The translations under genes and the position numbers were made by a program. A model generated the notes under the pieces. It saw only the letters and a program-made list of their open reading frames with translations. It did not search any database and was not told the DNA's origin. Positions 17,614 to 26,485 of a stretch of 64,000 nucleotides of DNA are shown piece after piece. Each line of letters opens with the position of its first letter. Within the stretch, counting starts at the first letter, position 1. This DNA comes from Methanocalculus natronophilus (GTDB lineage Archaea > Halobacteriota > Methanomicrobia > Methanomicrobiales > Methanocorpusculaceae), in contig NZ_JBCEXH010000004.1 of the NCBI RefSeq assembly GCF_038751955.1, positions 203,737-267,736 on the forward strand. Reading direction: 5' to 3'.

Positions 17614-18372
17614 TCAGGTTGTATACCCGGTTTTCCAGCCCGTCTCATTCTGCCTGGTGAGCATTGCAACGATTGCATCCACCAGTGTTTCTTTCATCAC
17701 CATTCCTTTCTCAACACTTGCCTTTGTCGGATCTCCTGTTGCGCCGGTATCGGTTATCTCTGAAGAGAGCCAGATCATCTTCCCAAACTCCGGGAGGTCC
17801 GGGACCCGTCCCCTGGCGAGTTCCGGCTGGCAGAGCTCTTCAAAGAGTGCAAGGCCAATTGAGAGTTCTCCCTCGCCGCCGTGTCCAAGCCCTCCCCAGA
17901 CCTCGAAGAAGCCATCCGGAAGGAGGGGCCCGAGGCTTTCCCACCATGCACCGAGTGTGATGATATTCATATCCGGATGAGCGGCCTTCACCTTGAGTGC
18001 GGCAATCTCGATTGGTGCGATATTGCCGTCATGACCATTGAGAATGAAGATGTTCCTGATGCCCTCACGATACACCGAGAGCAGAATATCCCTGATAATG
18101 GCAGTCTGGGTCTCAAAACCAAGCGAGACGGTGAAAGAGAAGTTGCGGTACTGATCAGATGCCCCATAGGGGACAACCGGAAGGACGGCTGCACCGGGGA
18201 TCTTCTCTGCAACCTCTTCGGCAAGGATTGCGGCAGTAAGTGCGTCTGTTCCAAAGGGAAGGTGGCCGCCGTGGCTTTCGAGGGATCCAAGTGGGAGGAT
18301 CACGATGTCAAACGGATGATCCCGATACTCTGCTGCCGTCATCTGCTGGATCAGGTGGGGGTTCTTTTTCAT
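17614..18372 (-). CDS. arfB: Creatininase-family hydrolase, probable ArfB (FAPy deformylase)
   Basis: 252 residues. Metal ligands of the creatininase fold are visible in PLGSLESHGGHLPFGTDA (about 27-44), LNGHDGN (about 115-121) and GHGGEGELS (about 163-171). In methanogens the characterised member of this family is ArfB, which deformylates the GTP-derived formylaminopyrimidine in riboflavin and coenzyme F420 synthesis. The substrate here is inferred from lineage, not from a specific motif. It is convergent with the preceding HTH/TiaS-like gene, with four nt between stops. Confidence 0.72.
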   Translation of the reverse strand: MKKNPHLIQQMTAAEYRDHPFDIVILPLGSLESHGGHLPFGTDALTAAILAEEVAEKIPGAAVLPVVPYGASDQYRNFSFTVSLGFETQTAIIRDILLSVYREGIRNIFILNGHDGNIAPIEIAALKVKAAHPDMNIITLGAWWESLGPLLPDGFFEVWGGLGHGGEGELSIGLALFEELCQPELARGRVPDLPEFGKMIWLSSEITDTGATGDPTKASVEKGMVMKETLVDAIVAMLTRQNETGWKTGYTT

Positions 18373-18482
18373 ATTGCAGTCTGAATGCTGATCTTGTTCT
18401 TCTACCTTTTCCCTGTCTGGAGAACCGGGTTTCTCAAGATTCTATAATGAAGGGAGTGTTCATCGCCCGATCCGATTCTTTC

Positions 18483-18487
18483 TTATA
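18483..18487 (+). promoter_or_regulatory. TATA box of the FKBP gene
   Basis: TTATA at 18483-18487 is centred 27 nt before the ATG at 18512, which predicts a leaderless transcript; no ribosome site is visible between them. Confidence 0.4.
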
Positions 18488-18511
18488 GCATCAACCCTTA
18501 CGTCTCTGGAT

Positions 18512-18946
18512 ATGACAACAGTAGCAATTGGTGATCATGTTAAGGTCCACTATACCGGTACACTCGAAGACGGCGAGGTTTTTGATTCGTCGCTCGAACG
18601 CGAACCGCTTGAGTTCGAAGTCGGTGCCGGCCAGGTGATTGCAGGGTTCGATCAGGGTATCGAAGGTATGGAGGCAGGAGAGTCCCGCCGCATTGAAGTA
18701 CCTGCAGACCAGGCATATGGCGAGCGCAACGAAGAGATCGTCTTCCCGGTACCAAAGGACCAGTTCCCACCGGATATCTCTCCAAGTGTCGGAGACCGTT
18801 TCCAGGTGCAGGTTGGAGAAGACCAGGTGATTGAAGTCGGTGTTGCCGAGATCAATGATGACTCGATCACACTTGATGCAAATCACCCGCTCGCCGGAAA
18901 GAACCTCATCTTTGAAGTAACGCTTGTTGAGATTGTTGAGGCCTGA
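18512..18946 (+). CDS. FKBP-type peptidyl-prolyl isomerase (SlyD-like)
   Basis: 144 residues. The FKBP core starts GDHVKVHYTGTLEDGEVFDSS (about 7-27), is interrupted by an insert-in-flap chaperone domain (about 70-125, QAYGERNEEIVFPVPK onward) and returns with HPLAGKNLIFEVTL (about 126-139). This is the short archaeal SlyD-like architecture without a His-rich tail. It speeds proline isomerisation and holds unfolded proteins in the cytoplasm. Confidence 0.94.
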   Translation: MTTVAIGDHVKVHYTGTLEDGEVFDSSLEREPLEFEVGAGQVIAGFDQGIEGMEAGESRRIEVPADQAYGERNEEIVFPVPKDQFPPDISPSVGDRFQVQVGEDQVIEVGVAEINDDSITLDANHPLAGKNLIFEVTLVEIVEA

Positions 18947-18965
18947 AAAAGCGTCCTCGTCACCC

Positions 18966-18978
18966 TTTTCTTTTTTTT
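18966..18978 (+). terminator. Poly-T terminator after the FKBP gene
   Basis: TTTTCTTTTTTTT follows the stop codon by about 20 nt, a typical archaeal U-tract terminator. Confidence 0.55.
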
Positions 18979-19073
18979 GAGCATAGTGCTGGTGTGTAGC
19001 CTGACGTCTCGCTGCCAACGCACCATGCAGTACCCGTATCGGGATGTTTGTGTTGAAGCCTTGGGATGGGTTT

Positions 19074-19081
19074 AAAAAAAA
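19074..19081 (-). terminator. Poly-T terminator after fae-hps
   Basis: Eight A residues on the plus strand give a T8 tract on the minus strand four nt beyond the fae-hps stop. Confidence 0.5.
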
Positions 19082-19085
19082 GTGT

Positions 19086-20276
19086 TTAGAAGTCCGTCAT
19101 GATACGGAACTGATCGATCTCTTCCTGGTTGATCTCTGCTAAGAATTCTTCTGCTGCGTTCTGGATATTCTTGCTTGCGGTGATGGCACGGCCGACAACA
19201 ATGATGTCTGCACCTGATTCAAGGGCTTTCTTAACTACATTCACCCGTATGCCGCCAGCTGTTGCTACCAGCACCTTCCCGCCTGCAGCCTTCCTGATTG
19301 CGGGGATGTCGCCCCAGGAATAGTCTGATCCCTCGGCATCGATTGCCCTGTGCATCTCAACGATGTGGGGGAGGGCGTTTGCCTGTGCAAGTGACTTGAC
19401 CAGGTCAACCGGGCTCTTGACATTGAGCATATCGATGATCGCATAGATTCCGGTTTTCCGGGCCTCTTTGACGGCTTTCTCAATGGTTGAGACTGGTGCA
19501 AGCCCTGAGATGACGACTGCGTCTGCTGAAGCGTTTGCACACATCCGTGTCTCGAGGTTTCCGGTATCGAGTGTCTTGAGATCGGCGATGATGAAGGAGT
19601 TTGGCCTGATCTTTCGGATCTCGCTGATGACCTGGAGGCCGAACTGCTTGATGAGCGGCGTGCCCGCCTCAATGATCAGGTGGTCGTTTGCGGGGAGTTC
19701 TGTTAAGACCCGTTCAACCTGTTTCATATCAACAAGATCCAGTGCAACCTGGAGATATGGCGGGTTCCAGAGACGCTGAACCTTGAATCCCATAACAGCG
19801 TGTGCTGCCCGGTCTTTCTCATGGAGGATCGTCTTCTCGTCAGGGAACTGTTCAAATGCCCTTGAGAGCGAGAGTTTCATTGCGCCGTAATTGAACCGGT
19901 AGATCTTATTGTAGTCTTTTGCATCCGGCGCAAGGTAGACACTGGCGATGATGACGATATCATCGATATTCATACCGGCAAAGAGCCCCTCTTCCAGGCT
20001 GTCGGCAACTGCTTTTGCGACTGCCGCCTGAACTGGTCCAAACATCTCGTTTACCTGTTCTGTCCGTTTCAGCGTCACTTTCGGAATGATGACGGTTGCG
20101 GGTTTTGTCAGGAGATTTGGTCGGATCACAGCCAGAAGAGGCGTGTGTCCTGCCGAGAGCTGGGATAGTGCATTGGCAAATGCGGTTCCTACAGGCCCGT
20201 TCTTATCTCCTACCAGAAGATCGATGTGCGCAAGTTCTGCGCCATCTCCAACTAATGCTTCACCTATTGCATACAT
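19086..20276 (-). CDS. fae-hps: Bifunctional formaldehyde-activating enzyme / 3-hexulose-6-phosphate synthase
   Basis: 396 residues. Residues 1-160 are Fae (GDGAELAHIDLLVGDK with the catalytic His at about 17), and about 165-396 are a TIM-barrel Hps domain (VALDLVDMKQ, VVGRAITAS phosphate loop). Fae condenses formaldehyde with tetrahydromethanopterin; Hps interconverts formaldehyde plus ribulose 5-phosphate with hexulose 6-phosphate. In methanogens lacking the oxidative pentose phosphate route the fusion supplies ribulose 5-phosphate while trapping released formaldehyde. It is a single-gene unit with a strong TATA box upstream. Confidence 0.96.
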   Translation of the reverse strand: MYAIGEALVGDGAELAHIDLLVGDKNGPVGTAFANALSQLSAGHTPLLAVIRPNLLTKPATVIIPKVTLKRTEQVNEMFGPVQAAVAKAVADSLEEGLFAGMNIDDIVIIASVYLAPDAKDYNKIYRFNYGAMKLSLSRAFEQFPDEKTILHEKDRAAHAVMGFKVQRLWNPPYLQVALDLVDMKQVERVLTELPANDHLIIEAGTPLIKQFGLQVISEIRKIRPNSFIIADLKTLDTGNLETRMCANASADAVVISGLAPVSTIEKAVKEARKTGIYAIIDMLNVKSPVDLVKSLAQANALPHIVEMHRAIDAEGSDYSWGDIPAIRKAAGGKVLVATAGGIRVNVVKKALESGADIIVVGRAITASKNIQNAAEEFLAEINQEEIDQFRIMTDF

Positions 20277-20314
20277 ACAGATGTTCCTGCCTTGCTGTAT
20301 TGATATGATTCGTA

Positions 20315-20326
20315 ATTATATAAATT
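20315..20326 (-). promoter_or_regulatory. TATA box of fae-hps
   Basis: The minus strand reads AATTTATATAAT about 45 nt upstream of the start codon, an excellent euryarchaeal TATA box. The leader would be about 20 nt and contains CAGGAAC close to the ATG as a ribosome site. Confidence 0.65.
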
Positions 20327-20407
20327 GTCAAGCAGCTGTCTTTCGATCAACCTGCCTGCAGGTTTCCTGTTATTTCAGAATAAGAGTGGCAATGTGTGGG
20401 AAAAAGG

Positions 20408-20585
20408 TGGGGTCGGTGAGATTTGAACTCACGATCGACGGGTCTCTCCGACAGGCGTGAGAAGCGGATAATTGTGCATCAGCGCTCCAACGGGTCATCA
20501 TCTTAATCAAATCAGCAGACCCGATTGTTCATCATACGCCAAGACCGCTGGAGCCCGTCGCCATACCGGACTAGGCCACGACCCC
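20408..20585 (-). tRNA. tRNA-Trp (anticodon CCA) with a 104-nt intron
   Basis: Exon 1 is 20548-20585 and exon 2 is 20408-20443; the intron is 20444-20547. Acceptor GGGGTCG pairs with CGACCCC, with discriminator A at 20408. The anticodon stem ACGGG/CCCGT encloses loop C-T-CCA-G|A with the intron after position 37. A bulge-helix-bulge can form: CTCC/GGAG is the 4-bp central helix flanked by 3-nt bulges AGC and AGA, each cut after its second base, exactly restoring a 7-nt loop. T arm is GTGAG-TTCAAAT-CTCAC. Confidence 0.95.
20477..20537 (-). ncRNA. Box C/D guide RNA inside the tRNA-Trp intron
   Basis: Read on the minus strand: box C ATGATGA (20529-20535), D' CTGA (20512-20515), C' ATGATGA (20495-20501), D CTGA (20479-20482). 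Counting five nt upstream of box D, the guide pairs with C34 of the anticodon. The D' guide matches CAGACCCG of the spliced tRNA, with the fifth nt opposite position 39. This is the known self-modifying arrangement of euryarchaeal pre-tRNA-Trp (2'-O-methylation at 34 and 39). Confidence 0.88.
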
Positions 20586-20680
20586 CTTTTGTCCAATATA
20601 AAATTGTGCTATCCTGATTTAAATATTCCGAACTATTGTTTCGATACTTTTTTTCTCCTGTAGCTGTTACGTGTTAAGGA

Positions 20681-22381
20681 ATGGTGGTTGGCAGTTATGC
20701 ATGCGGTGTCTCGGAGATACCGCTGATGGGTGAGACGATTGGTGATATGCTCAATCGTATCGCAGCGAAATATCCGGATACCGAAGCTCTTGTTTCTGTA
20801 CACCAGGGAATACGGTATACCTACCGGGAATTTCTTGAAGAGGTGAACCGCTTTGCCCGCGGGCTGATGTCGCTTGGGGTTGAGCGCGGTGACCGTGTCG
20901 CAATCTGGGCTCTGAATTATGCTGAATGGGTCATTATCCAGTTTGCCACAGCAAAAATCGGGGCTATCATGGTGAATATCAATCCTGCATACCGGACTTA
21001 TGAGCTTGAGTTTGCCCTGAGGCAGGCCGAGGTCCAGACCCTGATTCTGCAGGATTCATTTAAGACATCCGATTATGTCGGCATGTTCTACGAGGCATGT
21101 CCCGAGGCGCTAGAGTCACGGCCCGGAAAGATCAAAGCCGATTCATTTCCTTTCCTCAAACATGTCATCTTCATGGGTGAAGAGAAGAAGAGCGGGATGT
21201 TTACCTGGAATGAGATTTGCGAGAAGGCTGGCGAGGTATCATCAGCTGAGCTCACAGAACGGGAGGCTGTTTTGGAGTTTGATGATCCAATCAATATCCA
21301 GTATACGTCCGGAACAACCGGGTTTCCAAAAGGGGTTGTCCTCTCCCACCACAGTATCATGAATAACGGGTTTATCATCGGCGAGGGGATGCGGTTTACC
21401 GAAAAAGACCGGCTCTGTATTCCGGTTCCGTTCTATCACTGTTTTGGGATGGTGCTCTCAAACCTTGCCTGTGTAACCCATGGGTCGACGATGGTCCTCC
21501 CCTCCCCTGTCTTCAATGCAGGTGCGGTGCTCCAGGCGATCCAGGATGAGCGCTGTACAGCTGTTCATGGTGTTCCAACAATGTTCATCGCAGAACTGTC
21601 GCATCCTGATTTTGACTCTTTTTCACTTGATACGCTCAGGACCGGGATCATGGCGGGATCTCCCTGCCCGATAGAAGTGATGAAGGAGGTGAATACCCGG
21701 ATGCATATGTCCGAGATTGTCATCGTCTATGGCCAGACCGAGACGGCACCCGGGGTGACGATGTCGACAGTGACGGATCCCCTTGAACGGCGGGTATCTA
21801 CTGTCGGGCGTGTGATGCCGCATACCGAGCTGAAGATCATTGATCCCAATACCCGGCGGCTTGTGCCACGGGGAGAGCCGGGCGAGATCTGTGCCCGCGG
21901 ATACATGGTGATGAAGTGCTACTACAACAATCCAAGCGCTACCCATAACACCATTGATCCAAATGGATGGAACCATACCGGCGATCTCGGTGTCATGGAT
22001 GAGGAAGGATATTTCCGGATTGTCGGGAGGCTGAAAGAGATGGTGATCAGGGGTGGCGAGAATATCTATCCCCGCGAGATCGAGGAGTACCTGCATAACC
22101 ATCCGGCGATAGCGGATGTCTATGTGATCGGGGTTCCTGATATCAGGTATGGCGAGGAGCTGATGGCCTGGGTGAAAGTTGAGGATGGCGCTACCCTGAC
22201 CGAGGAGGAGATCCGTTCGTTCTGCAAAGGCCGGATCGCCCACTTCAAAATACCCCGCTACTATATGTTCGTCGATTCGTTCCCAATGACCATCTCTGGC
22301 AAGATCCAGAAGTTCAAGATGCGTGAGATCGCAATTAAAGAGCTCGGTCTTGAGGATGCCGAGAGCGTTGAGACTGCCTGA
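20681..22381 (+). CDS. AMP-binding acyl-CoA synthetase (medium/long-chain type)
   Basis: 566 residues of the ANL superfamily. The ATP motif YTSGTTGFPKGVVLSHH lies at about 207-223, YGQTETAPG at about 350-358, and the C-terminal catalytic Lys region SGKIQKFKMRE at about 543-553. The overall pattern is that of ACSF2/FadD-like fatty acyl-CoA ligases rather than acetyl-CoA synthetase, which is a separate gene at 56621. It activates a carboxylic acid to its CoA ester via an acyl-adenylate; the natural acid is unknown. ATG at 20681 may be too early: MGETIGDML at about residue 17 is an alternative start. Confidence 0.85.
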   Translation: MVVGSYACGVSEIPLMGETIGDMLNRIAAKYPDTEALVSVHQGIRYTYREFLEEVNRFARGLMSLGVERGDRVAIWALNYAEWVIIQFATAKIGAIMVNINPAYRTYELEFALRQAEVQTLILQDSFKTSDYVGMFYEACPEALESRPGKIKADSFPFLKHVIFMGEEKKSGMFTWNEICEKAGEVSSAELTEREAVLEFDDPINIQYTSGTTGFPKGVVLSHHSIMNNGFIIGEGMRFTEKDRLCIPVPFYHCFGMVLSNLACVTHGSTMVLPSPVFNAGAVLQAIQDERCTAVHGVPTMFIAELSHPDFDSFSLDTLRTGIMAGSPCPIEVMKEVNTRMHMSEIVIVYGQTETAPGVTMSTVTDPLERRVSTVGRVMPHTELKIIDPNTRRLVPRGEPGEICARGYMVMKCYYNNPSATHNTIDPNGWNHTGDLGVMDEEGYFRIVGRLKEMVIRGGENIYPREIEEYLHNHPAIADVYVIGVPDIRYGEELMAWVKVEDGATLTEEEIRSFCKGRIAHFKIPRYYMFVDSFPMTISGKIQKFKMREIAIKELGLEDAESVETA

Positions 22382-22444
22382 CCCTCTCAATTCTGATCTT
22401 AAACCCACAGAAGGCTTGATAACCCTTCACCACAACCCTTTCCC

Positions 22445-23377
22445 ATGGGGTATGAGATAGTTCTCATCGATCTGGGTGAGAAGGATAAACTCCTGTCTTC
22501 GCTTGACAGGTCCCGGCTTTACGAGGTCAGAAGCGAGATCCATGGGTGCTGTATCAAGCTGCTCACGGATTCGGATGAGGTGAAGAACCGCTATTCCGAG
22601 AACTTCTTTTTTGCATCGCAGTCGATCCGGTCGCATGGCCGTCTCTTTGTCCTCGAAAACGAGGCGTTTCCCGAAAACGCAGTCCGGTACGATCCCGTCT
22701 CAAAGACAGCATTCCTCTTTAATATGACCTATTACGGGTGGATCAAGTCGATTGCACTTGCTCTTGCGGGCGATATCCTGGAAGACGGCCACGGGATTGC
22801 GTCGTGTCATGGTGCCTGTCTGGATTACCGGGGTGAAGGCTTTGCGATCGTCGGGACGTCGGGTGCAGGAAAGACGACCCAGACATATGGGTTTCTGCTT
22901 GATGAGTCCGTCAGGGCAATTGCAGACGACTGGTTCTTCTTCAGGATCTTCGGAGGTGAAGCGCTTGCATACTCAAGTGAAAAGAACTTTTATATACGGG
23001 CTGATCTTGCTGCTGCATGGCCTTCCTTTGCCCCATTGCTCAAGCGGGCAGATTATGATGCAGAAGGGCGGGCGGTTGTTGATCTCCGGTGGGCGATCGG
23101 GAAGGGCCGGATCTTTCCCCTGACAACGCTCCGGCGGCTTCTGATCCTGACACCAGAAGAGGTGGAGGTACGGACGCTCTCCCCGGATGAGGCACTGTCG
23201 ATGCTTGAACACAACTCCTATTTCAACCCCCATCTGCTTGTGAAGAGCGGGTATAAGGCAGAGGCAAGGCAGACGTACTACCGGTGGCTCCTTGAACGGG
23301 TGGAGGTGCAGCTTGTTGGACGGAAGGGAACACCTGAGGAGACGCTTGCACTGTTGCGGGATATCATTGGGATCTGA
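22445..23377 (+). CDS. HPr-kinase-like P-loop protein
   Basis: 310 residues. A Walker A loop GTSGAGKTT sits at about 136-144 after CHGACLDYRGEGFAIV, the arrangement found in HprK C-terminal domains, and ADDWFFFRI (about 157-165) is the expected acidic strand. There is no recognised DRTK-type N-terminal domain. It may be a small-molecule or protein kinase; methanogens lack a classical PTS, so HPr is not the substrate. It lies 63 nt after the acyl-CoA synthetase on the same strand. Function is not assigned. Confidence 0.7.
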   Translation: MGYEIVLIDLGEKDKLLSSLDRSRLYEVRSEIHGCCIKLLTDSDEVKNRYSENFFFASQSIRSHGRLFVLENEAFPENAVRYDPVSKTAFLFNMTYYGWIKSIALALAGDILEDGHGIASCHGACLDYRGEGFAIVGTSGAGKTTQTYGFLLDESVRAIADDWFFFRIFGGEALAYSSEKNFYIRADLAAAWPSFAPLLKRADYDAEGRAVVDLRWAIGKGRIFPLTTLRRLLILTPEEVEVRTLSPDEALSMLEHNSYFNPHLLVKSGYKAEARQTYYRWLLERVEVQLVGRKGTPEETLALLRDIIGI

Positions 23378-23470
23378 GTGGCTGGATTGGTGGCAGCTGC
23401 TATGAATTGTCTTGTTCCTTTATTTTTCAAAATCGGCAGACAAAAGTAGCCTTCAATGAAATGATTTAGC

Positions 23471-24415
23471 ATGAAATATTATCCTGACAGTCACTCACTC
23501 CTTACGTATGCTGAAGTAAACCTGGCAATCCGGGAGGTCTTTGCAGAGCATGGCAGAGGCAATGTCCAGATGCCGTCCAAGATCTACATCACCTTTCCAG
23601 AGGGTGATTTCCGGACGATGCCCGCATCAATTCCTGGCATTGGTCTTGCAGGGGTGAAGATAGTCTCGGTTCACCCGGAGAATCCATCCCGCAACCTTCC
23701 GACAGTGATGGCAACCACGCTCCTGATTGATCCGGAAACCGGGTTTCCAACTGCGTTTATCAATGCAACCGCCCTGACCGATATGAGAACAGGAGCTGGC
23801 GGTGCTGTTGCTGTGACCCATCTTGCAGCCCAATCTTCCCGCCCGCTCACCCTTGGATTTGTTGGTGCCGGCAGGCAGGCGCATGCCCAGCTCCAGGCAA
23901 TTGCAGAGGACGCTGCTCTTGAGAAAATTCTTGTCTGGAGCAGGAAGGAGAAGACCAGGGAGGCTTTTGCCGCACAGTACCCCGCATATGAGAGTATCCC
24001 CGTTGATACTGTTGAGAAGGCCTGTGACTGCGATATCCTGATTACAACAACGCCGTCCCGTGAGCCATTGATTCGCTCCGACTGGATACGGACCGGTACC
24101 CATATCAATGCAATCGGTGCCGACGCACCCGGCAAACAGGAGCTTGATCCGGCGCTTCTGCTTCGATCTGAGGTATTCATCGATGACTATGAACAGGCGG
24201 TTCATTCAGGCGAAGTCAATGTCCCAATCAGCCAGGGGGTATACAGTCCTGATCAGATCAGCGGGACACTCGGCGAGGTGGTGATTCAGAAGAAGAAGCG
24301 GTCGTCACCTGATGCGATCACGATCTTTGACTCAACCGGCCTTGCAATCCAGGATCTGGCGATAGCAAGGCTTGTTGTTGATAAGATGGAAGGAACTGAG
24401 CTTTTGTTTCCCTGA
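23471..24415 (+). CDS. Ornithine cyclodeaminase / alanine dehydrogenase family enzyme
   Basis: 314 residues. The N-terminal half has the substrate Lys/Arg positions of the mu-crystallin fold (QMPSKIYITFPEGDFRTMP, about 34-52). TALTDMRTGAGGAVA (about 100-114) is diagnostic, and the Rossmann loop GFVGAGRQAHAQL is at about 134-146. Archaeal members include an NAD-dependent alanine dehydrogenase and ornithine cyclodeaminase; the two cannot be separated here by eye. It is a single-gene unit or distal gene of the HprK-like operon. Confidence 0.82.
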   Translation: MKYYPDSHSLLTYAEVNLAIREVFAEHGRGNVQMPSKIYITFPEGDFRTMPASIPGIGLAGVKIVSVHPENPSRNLPTVMATTLLIDPETGFPTAFINATALTDMRTGAGGAVAVTHLAAQSSRPLTLGFVGAGRQAHAQLQAIAEDAALEKILVWSRKEKTREAFAAQYPAYESIPVDTVEKACDCDILITTTPSREPLIRSDWIRTGTHINAIGADAPGKQELDPALLLRSEVFIDDYEQAVHSGEVNVPISQGVYSPDQISGTLGEVVIQKKKRSSPDAITIFDSTGLAIQDLAIARLVVDKMEGTELLFP

Positions 24416-24478
24416 TCTGACCTGGTTATTCTCTCTCTTTAAAATCAGGTGGGCCTGTCGGTTTTCCGTCTCCGAAGA

Positions 24479-24496
24479 ATATATTAACGTGGTTAA
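24479..24496 (+). promoter_or_regulatory. TATA box with an overlapping TTAAC-GTG-GTTAA palindrome upstream of AOR
   Basis: GAATATATTAACGTGGTTAACTT contains a TATA-like AATATATTA (24477-24485) that overlaps a 5-3-5 inverted repeat at 24484-24496. Its position over the TATA box suggests a repressor site. The predicted leader to the ATG at 24593 is about 90 nt. Confidence 0.4.
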
Positions 24497-24592
24497 CTTA
24501 AATCGAGCAATGGATGCCTGGTCAGGTGTCCAAACGGGTGGGTTAAAGAACTGAGTCGTTTTCCCATCCTTTCGTACCAGGAGGTTTTGGTT

Positions 24593-26377
24593 ATGACACA
24601 GATGGATGGATATGCAGGAAAGATTCCGTATGTCGATCTCACCAGAGGCACGATCGATATACAGGAAACGCCGGCCGATCTCAAGAGGGATTACCTCGGT
24701 GGCCGTGGATTTGGAACAAAGATCATCTCAGACAGGATGGATCCCCTTGTTGATCCACTCTCACCTGAGAATGTCTTCGTCCTGGCATCAGGGCCAACAA
24801 CCGGAACCGGTATTCCTCTTGGTAGCCGGTACGAGGTGAGCACGAAATCTCCACTCAACAACACGCTGATGTCCGCAAATAGTGGTGGAACATTTGGATG
24901 GAAGATCAAGAAGGCCGGATTTGATGCTGTTGTCTTCGAAGGACGATCTGAGAAGCCGGTCTATCTCTACCTCAATGAAGGTGCAGCTGAACTGCGTGAT
25001 GCCTCCTCCTACTGGGGGATGGATGTCCATGAGACAACCGACGCATTACTTGCAGATCTTGATGATACAAAGGCGAAGGTCGCCTGTATTGGTCCTGCAG
25101 GAGAGACGAAGAGCCTTCTTGCCTGTGTGATGAATGATCGCGATCGTGCTGCAGGCAGGGGTGGTGCCGGGGCAGTACTCGGCTCAAAGAATCTCAAAGC
25201 CATCGTTGCCACCGGGAATCTCAGGATCGATGAGGGTGATAAAGACCGGCTAAATGCGGTGAAGGAGCGGATCAGAACAAAGCTCCAGGAGAATGGTATA
25301 TGTGAGGCCCTCACCACCTATGGAACAGCTGTTCTTGTCAATATCATCAATGAAAATTATATCCTCCCGACAAAGAATTTCCAGACCGCATATTTTGAGA
25401 AGGCAGAGAATATCTCTGGTGAGCGGATGGCAGAGACCATCCTGAAGAAGAACTCGGGTTGTTATGCATGTATTGTGAAGTGTTCCCGTGTCTGTGAGGT
25501 TGACGGCGTTGTGAATGAAGGGCCTGAGTATGAACCGATCTGGGCATTTGGTGCGAACCTGGGTATTGATGATCTCAACGTCATTACCAGGGCTGCATGG
25601 GAGTGCAACAAGCTCGGGCTGGATGCAATCGGCACCCCGACAACGATTGCCTGTGCCATGGAGATGCGGGAGAAGGGCTATATCAATGAAGGACCGACAT
25701 TTGGCGAATCCGCGGGTATCGTTGATCTGGTCAGGCAGATTGGCCGCCGTGAAGGGTTTGGCGCTGAGCTGACGGATGGTTCATATCGATTTGCAGAACG
25801 GCACGGCCATCCCGAACTCTCAATGAGTGTCAAGAAACAGGATCTGCCTGCCTATGATCCACGCGGCCTGCAGGGACATGGCCTCTCCTATGCGACATCG
25901 AACCGGGGCGGCGATCATGTCTATGGATACCTGGTTGCGCCTGAGGTGCTTGGTGCTCCTGAGAAACTTGATCCGTATGTTAATGAGGGAAAAGCTGCGT
26001 GGGTACAGATCTTCCAGGATCTCTCGGCTGCAATTGATGCATCCGGTATGTGTCTCTTCAGTTCATTTGCCCTTGATGCCACAGATTATGCGGACCTGAC
26101 AGCTGCAACAATGGGAACGGACCTTGATGCAGCAGGCTTCCTCAAAATTGGAGAGCGGATCTGGAATCTTCAGAAACTCTTCAATATCAAGGTCGGCTAT
26201 ACAAAAGCAGATGATACCCTGCCCAAACGCCTTCTCTCAGAGCCGCTTCAGGAGGGCGGTCCAAAGGGCCGGGTCTGGGAGCCTGAACCACTTCTCAGCG
26301 AGTATTACAGCATTCGCGGATGGGATGCTGAAGGTGTACCGACAGAGGAGAAACTGCGAGAACTCGGCCTTCTCTGA
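24593..26377 (+). CDS. aor: Tungsten-containing aldehyde:ferredoxin oxidoreductase
   Basis: 594 residues. The N-terminal tungstopterin domain starts GKIPYVDLTRG and contains YLGGRGFGTKI (about 35-45) and the pterin loop PLGSRYEVSTKSPLNN (about 78-93). The 4Fe-4S cysteines appear as CYACIVKC (about 288-295), with a distal Cys in MCLFSSFA (about 485). AORs oxidise aldehydes to carboxylic acids and reduce ferredoxin. The ATG at 24593 has GGAGGT at 24580-24585, seven nt upstream, which decides the start. The next gene is a MoaD-like carrier. Confidence 0.93.
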   Translation: MTQMDGYAGKIPYVDLTRGTIDIQETPADLKRDYLGGRGFGTKIISDRMDPLVDPLSPENVFVLASGPTTGTGIPLGSRYEVSTKSPLNNTLMSANSGGTFGWKIKKAGFDAVVFEGRSEKPVYLYLNEGAAELRDASSYWGMDVHETTDALLADLDDTKAKVACIGPAGETKSLLACVMNDRDRAAGRGGAGAVLGSKNLKAIVATGNLRIDEGDKDRLNAVKERIRTKLQENGICEALTTYGTAVLVNIINENYILPTKNFQTAYFEKAENISGERMAETILKKNSGCYACIVKCSRVCEVDGVVNEGPEYEPIWAFGANLGIDDLNVITRAAWECNKLGLDAIGTPTTIACAMEMREKGYINEGPTFGESAGIVDLVRQIGRREGFGAELTDGSYRFAERHGHPELSMSVKKQDLPAYDPRGLQGHGLSYATSNRGGDHVYGYLVAPEVLGAPEKLDPYVNEGKAAWVQIFQDLSAAIDASGMCLFSSFALDATDYADLTAATMGTDLDAAGFLKIGERIWNLQKLFNIKVGYTKADDTLPKRLLSEPLQEGGPKGRVWEPEPLLSEYYSIRGWDAEGVPTEEKLRELGLL

Positions 26378-26485
26378 ACCGGAGAAGCCGTTTGCCTGTA
26401 TCGTGAGGGCAGGCATCGGAGGCCGGATCGAACGAAAGGATACATGGACGTATGAATCCATGGAAAACTGAAGTGGAGGAGGGAT

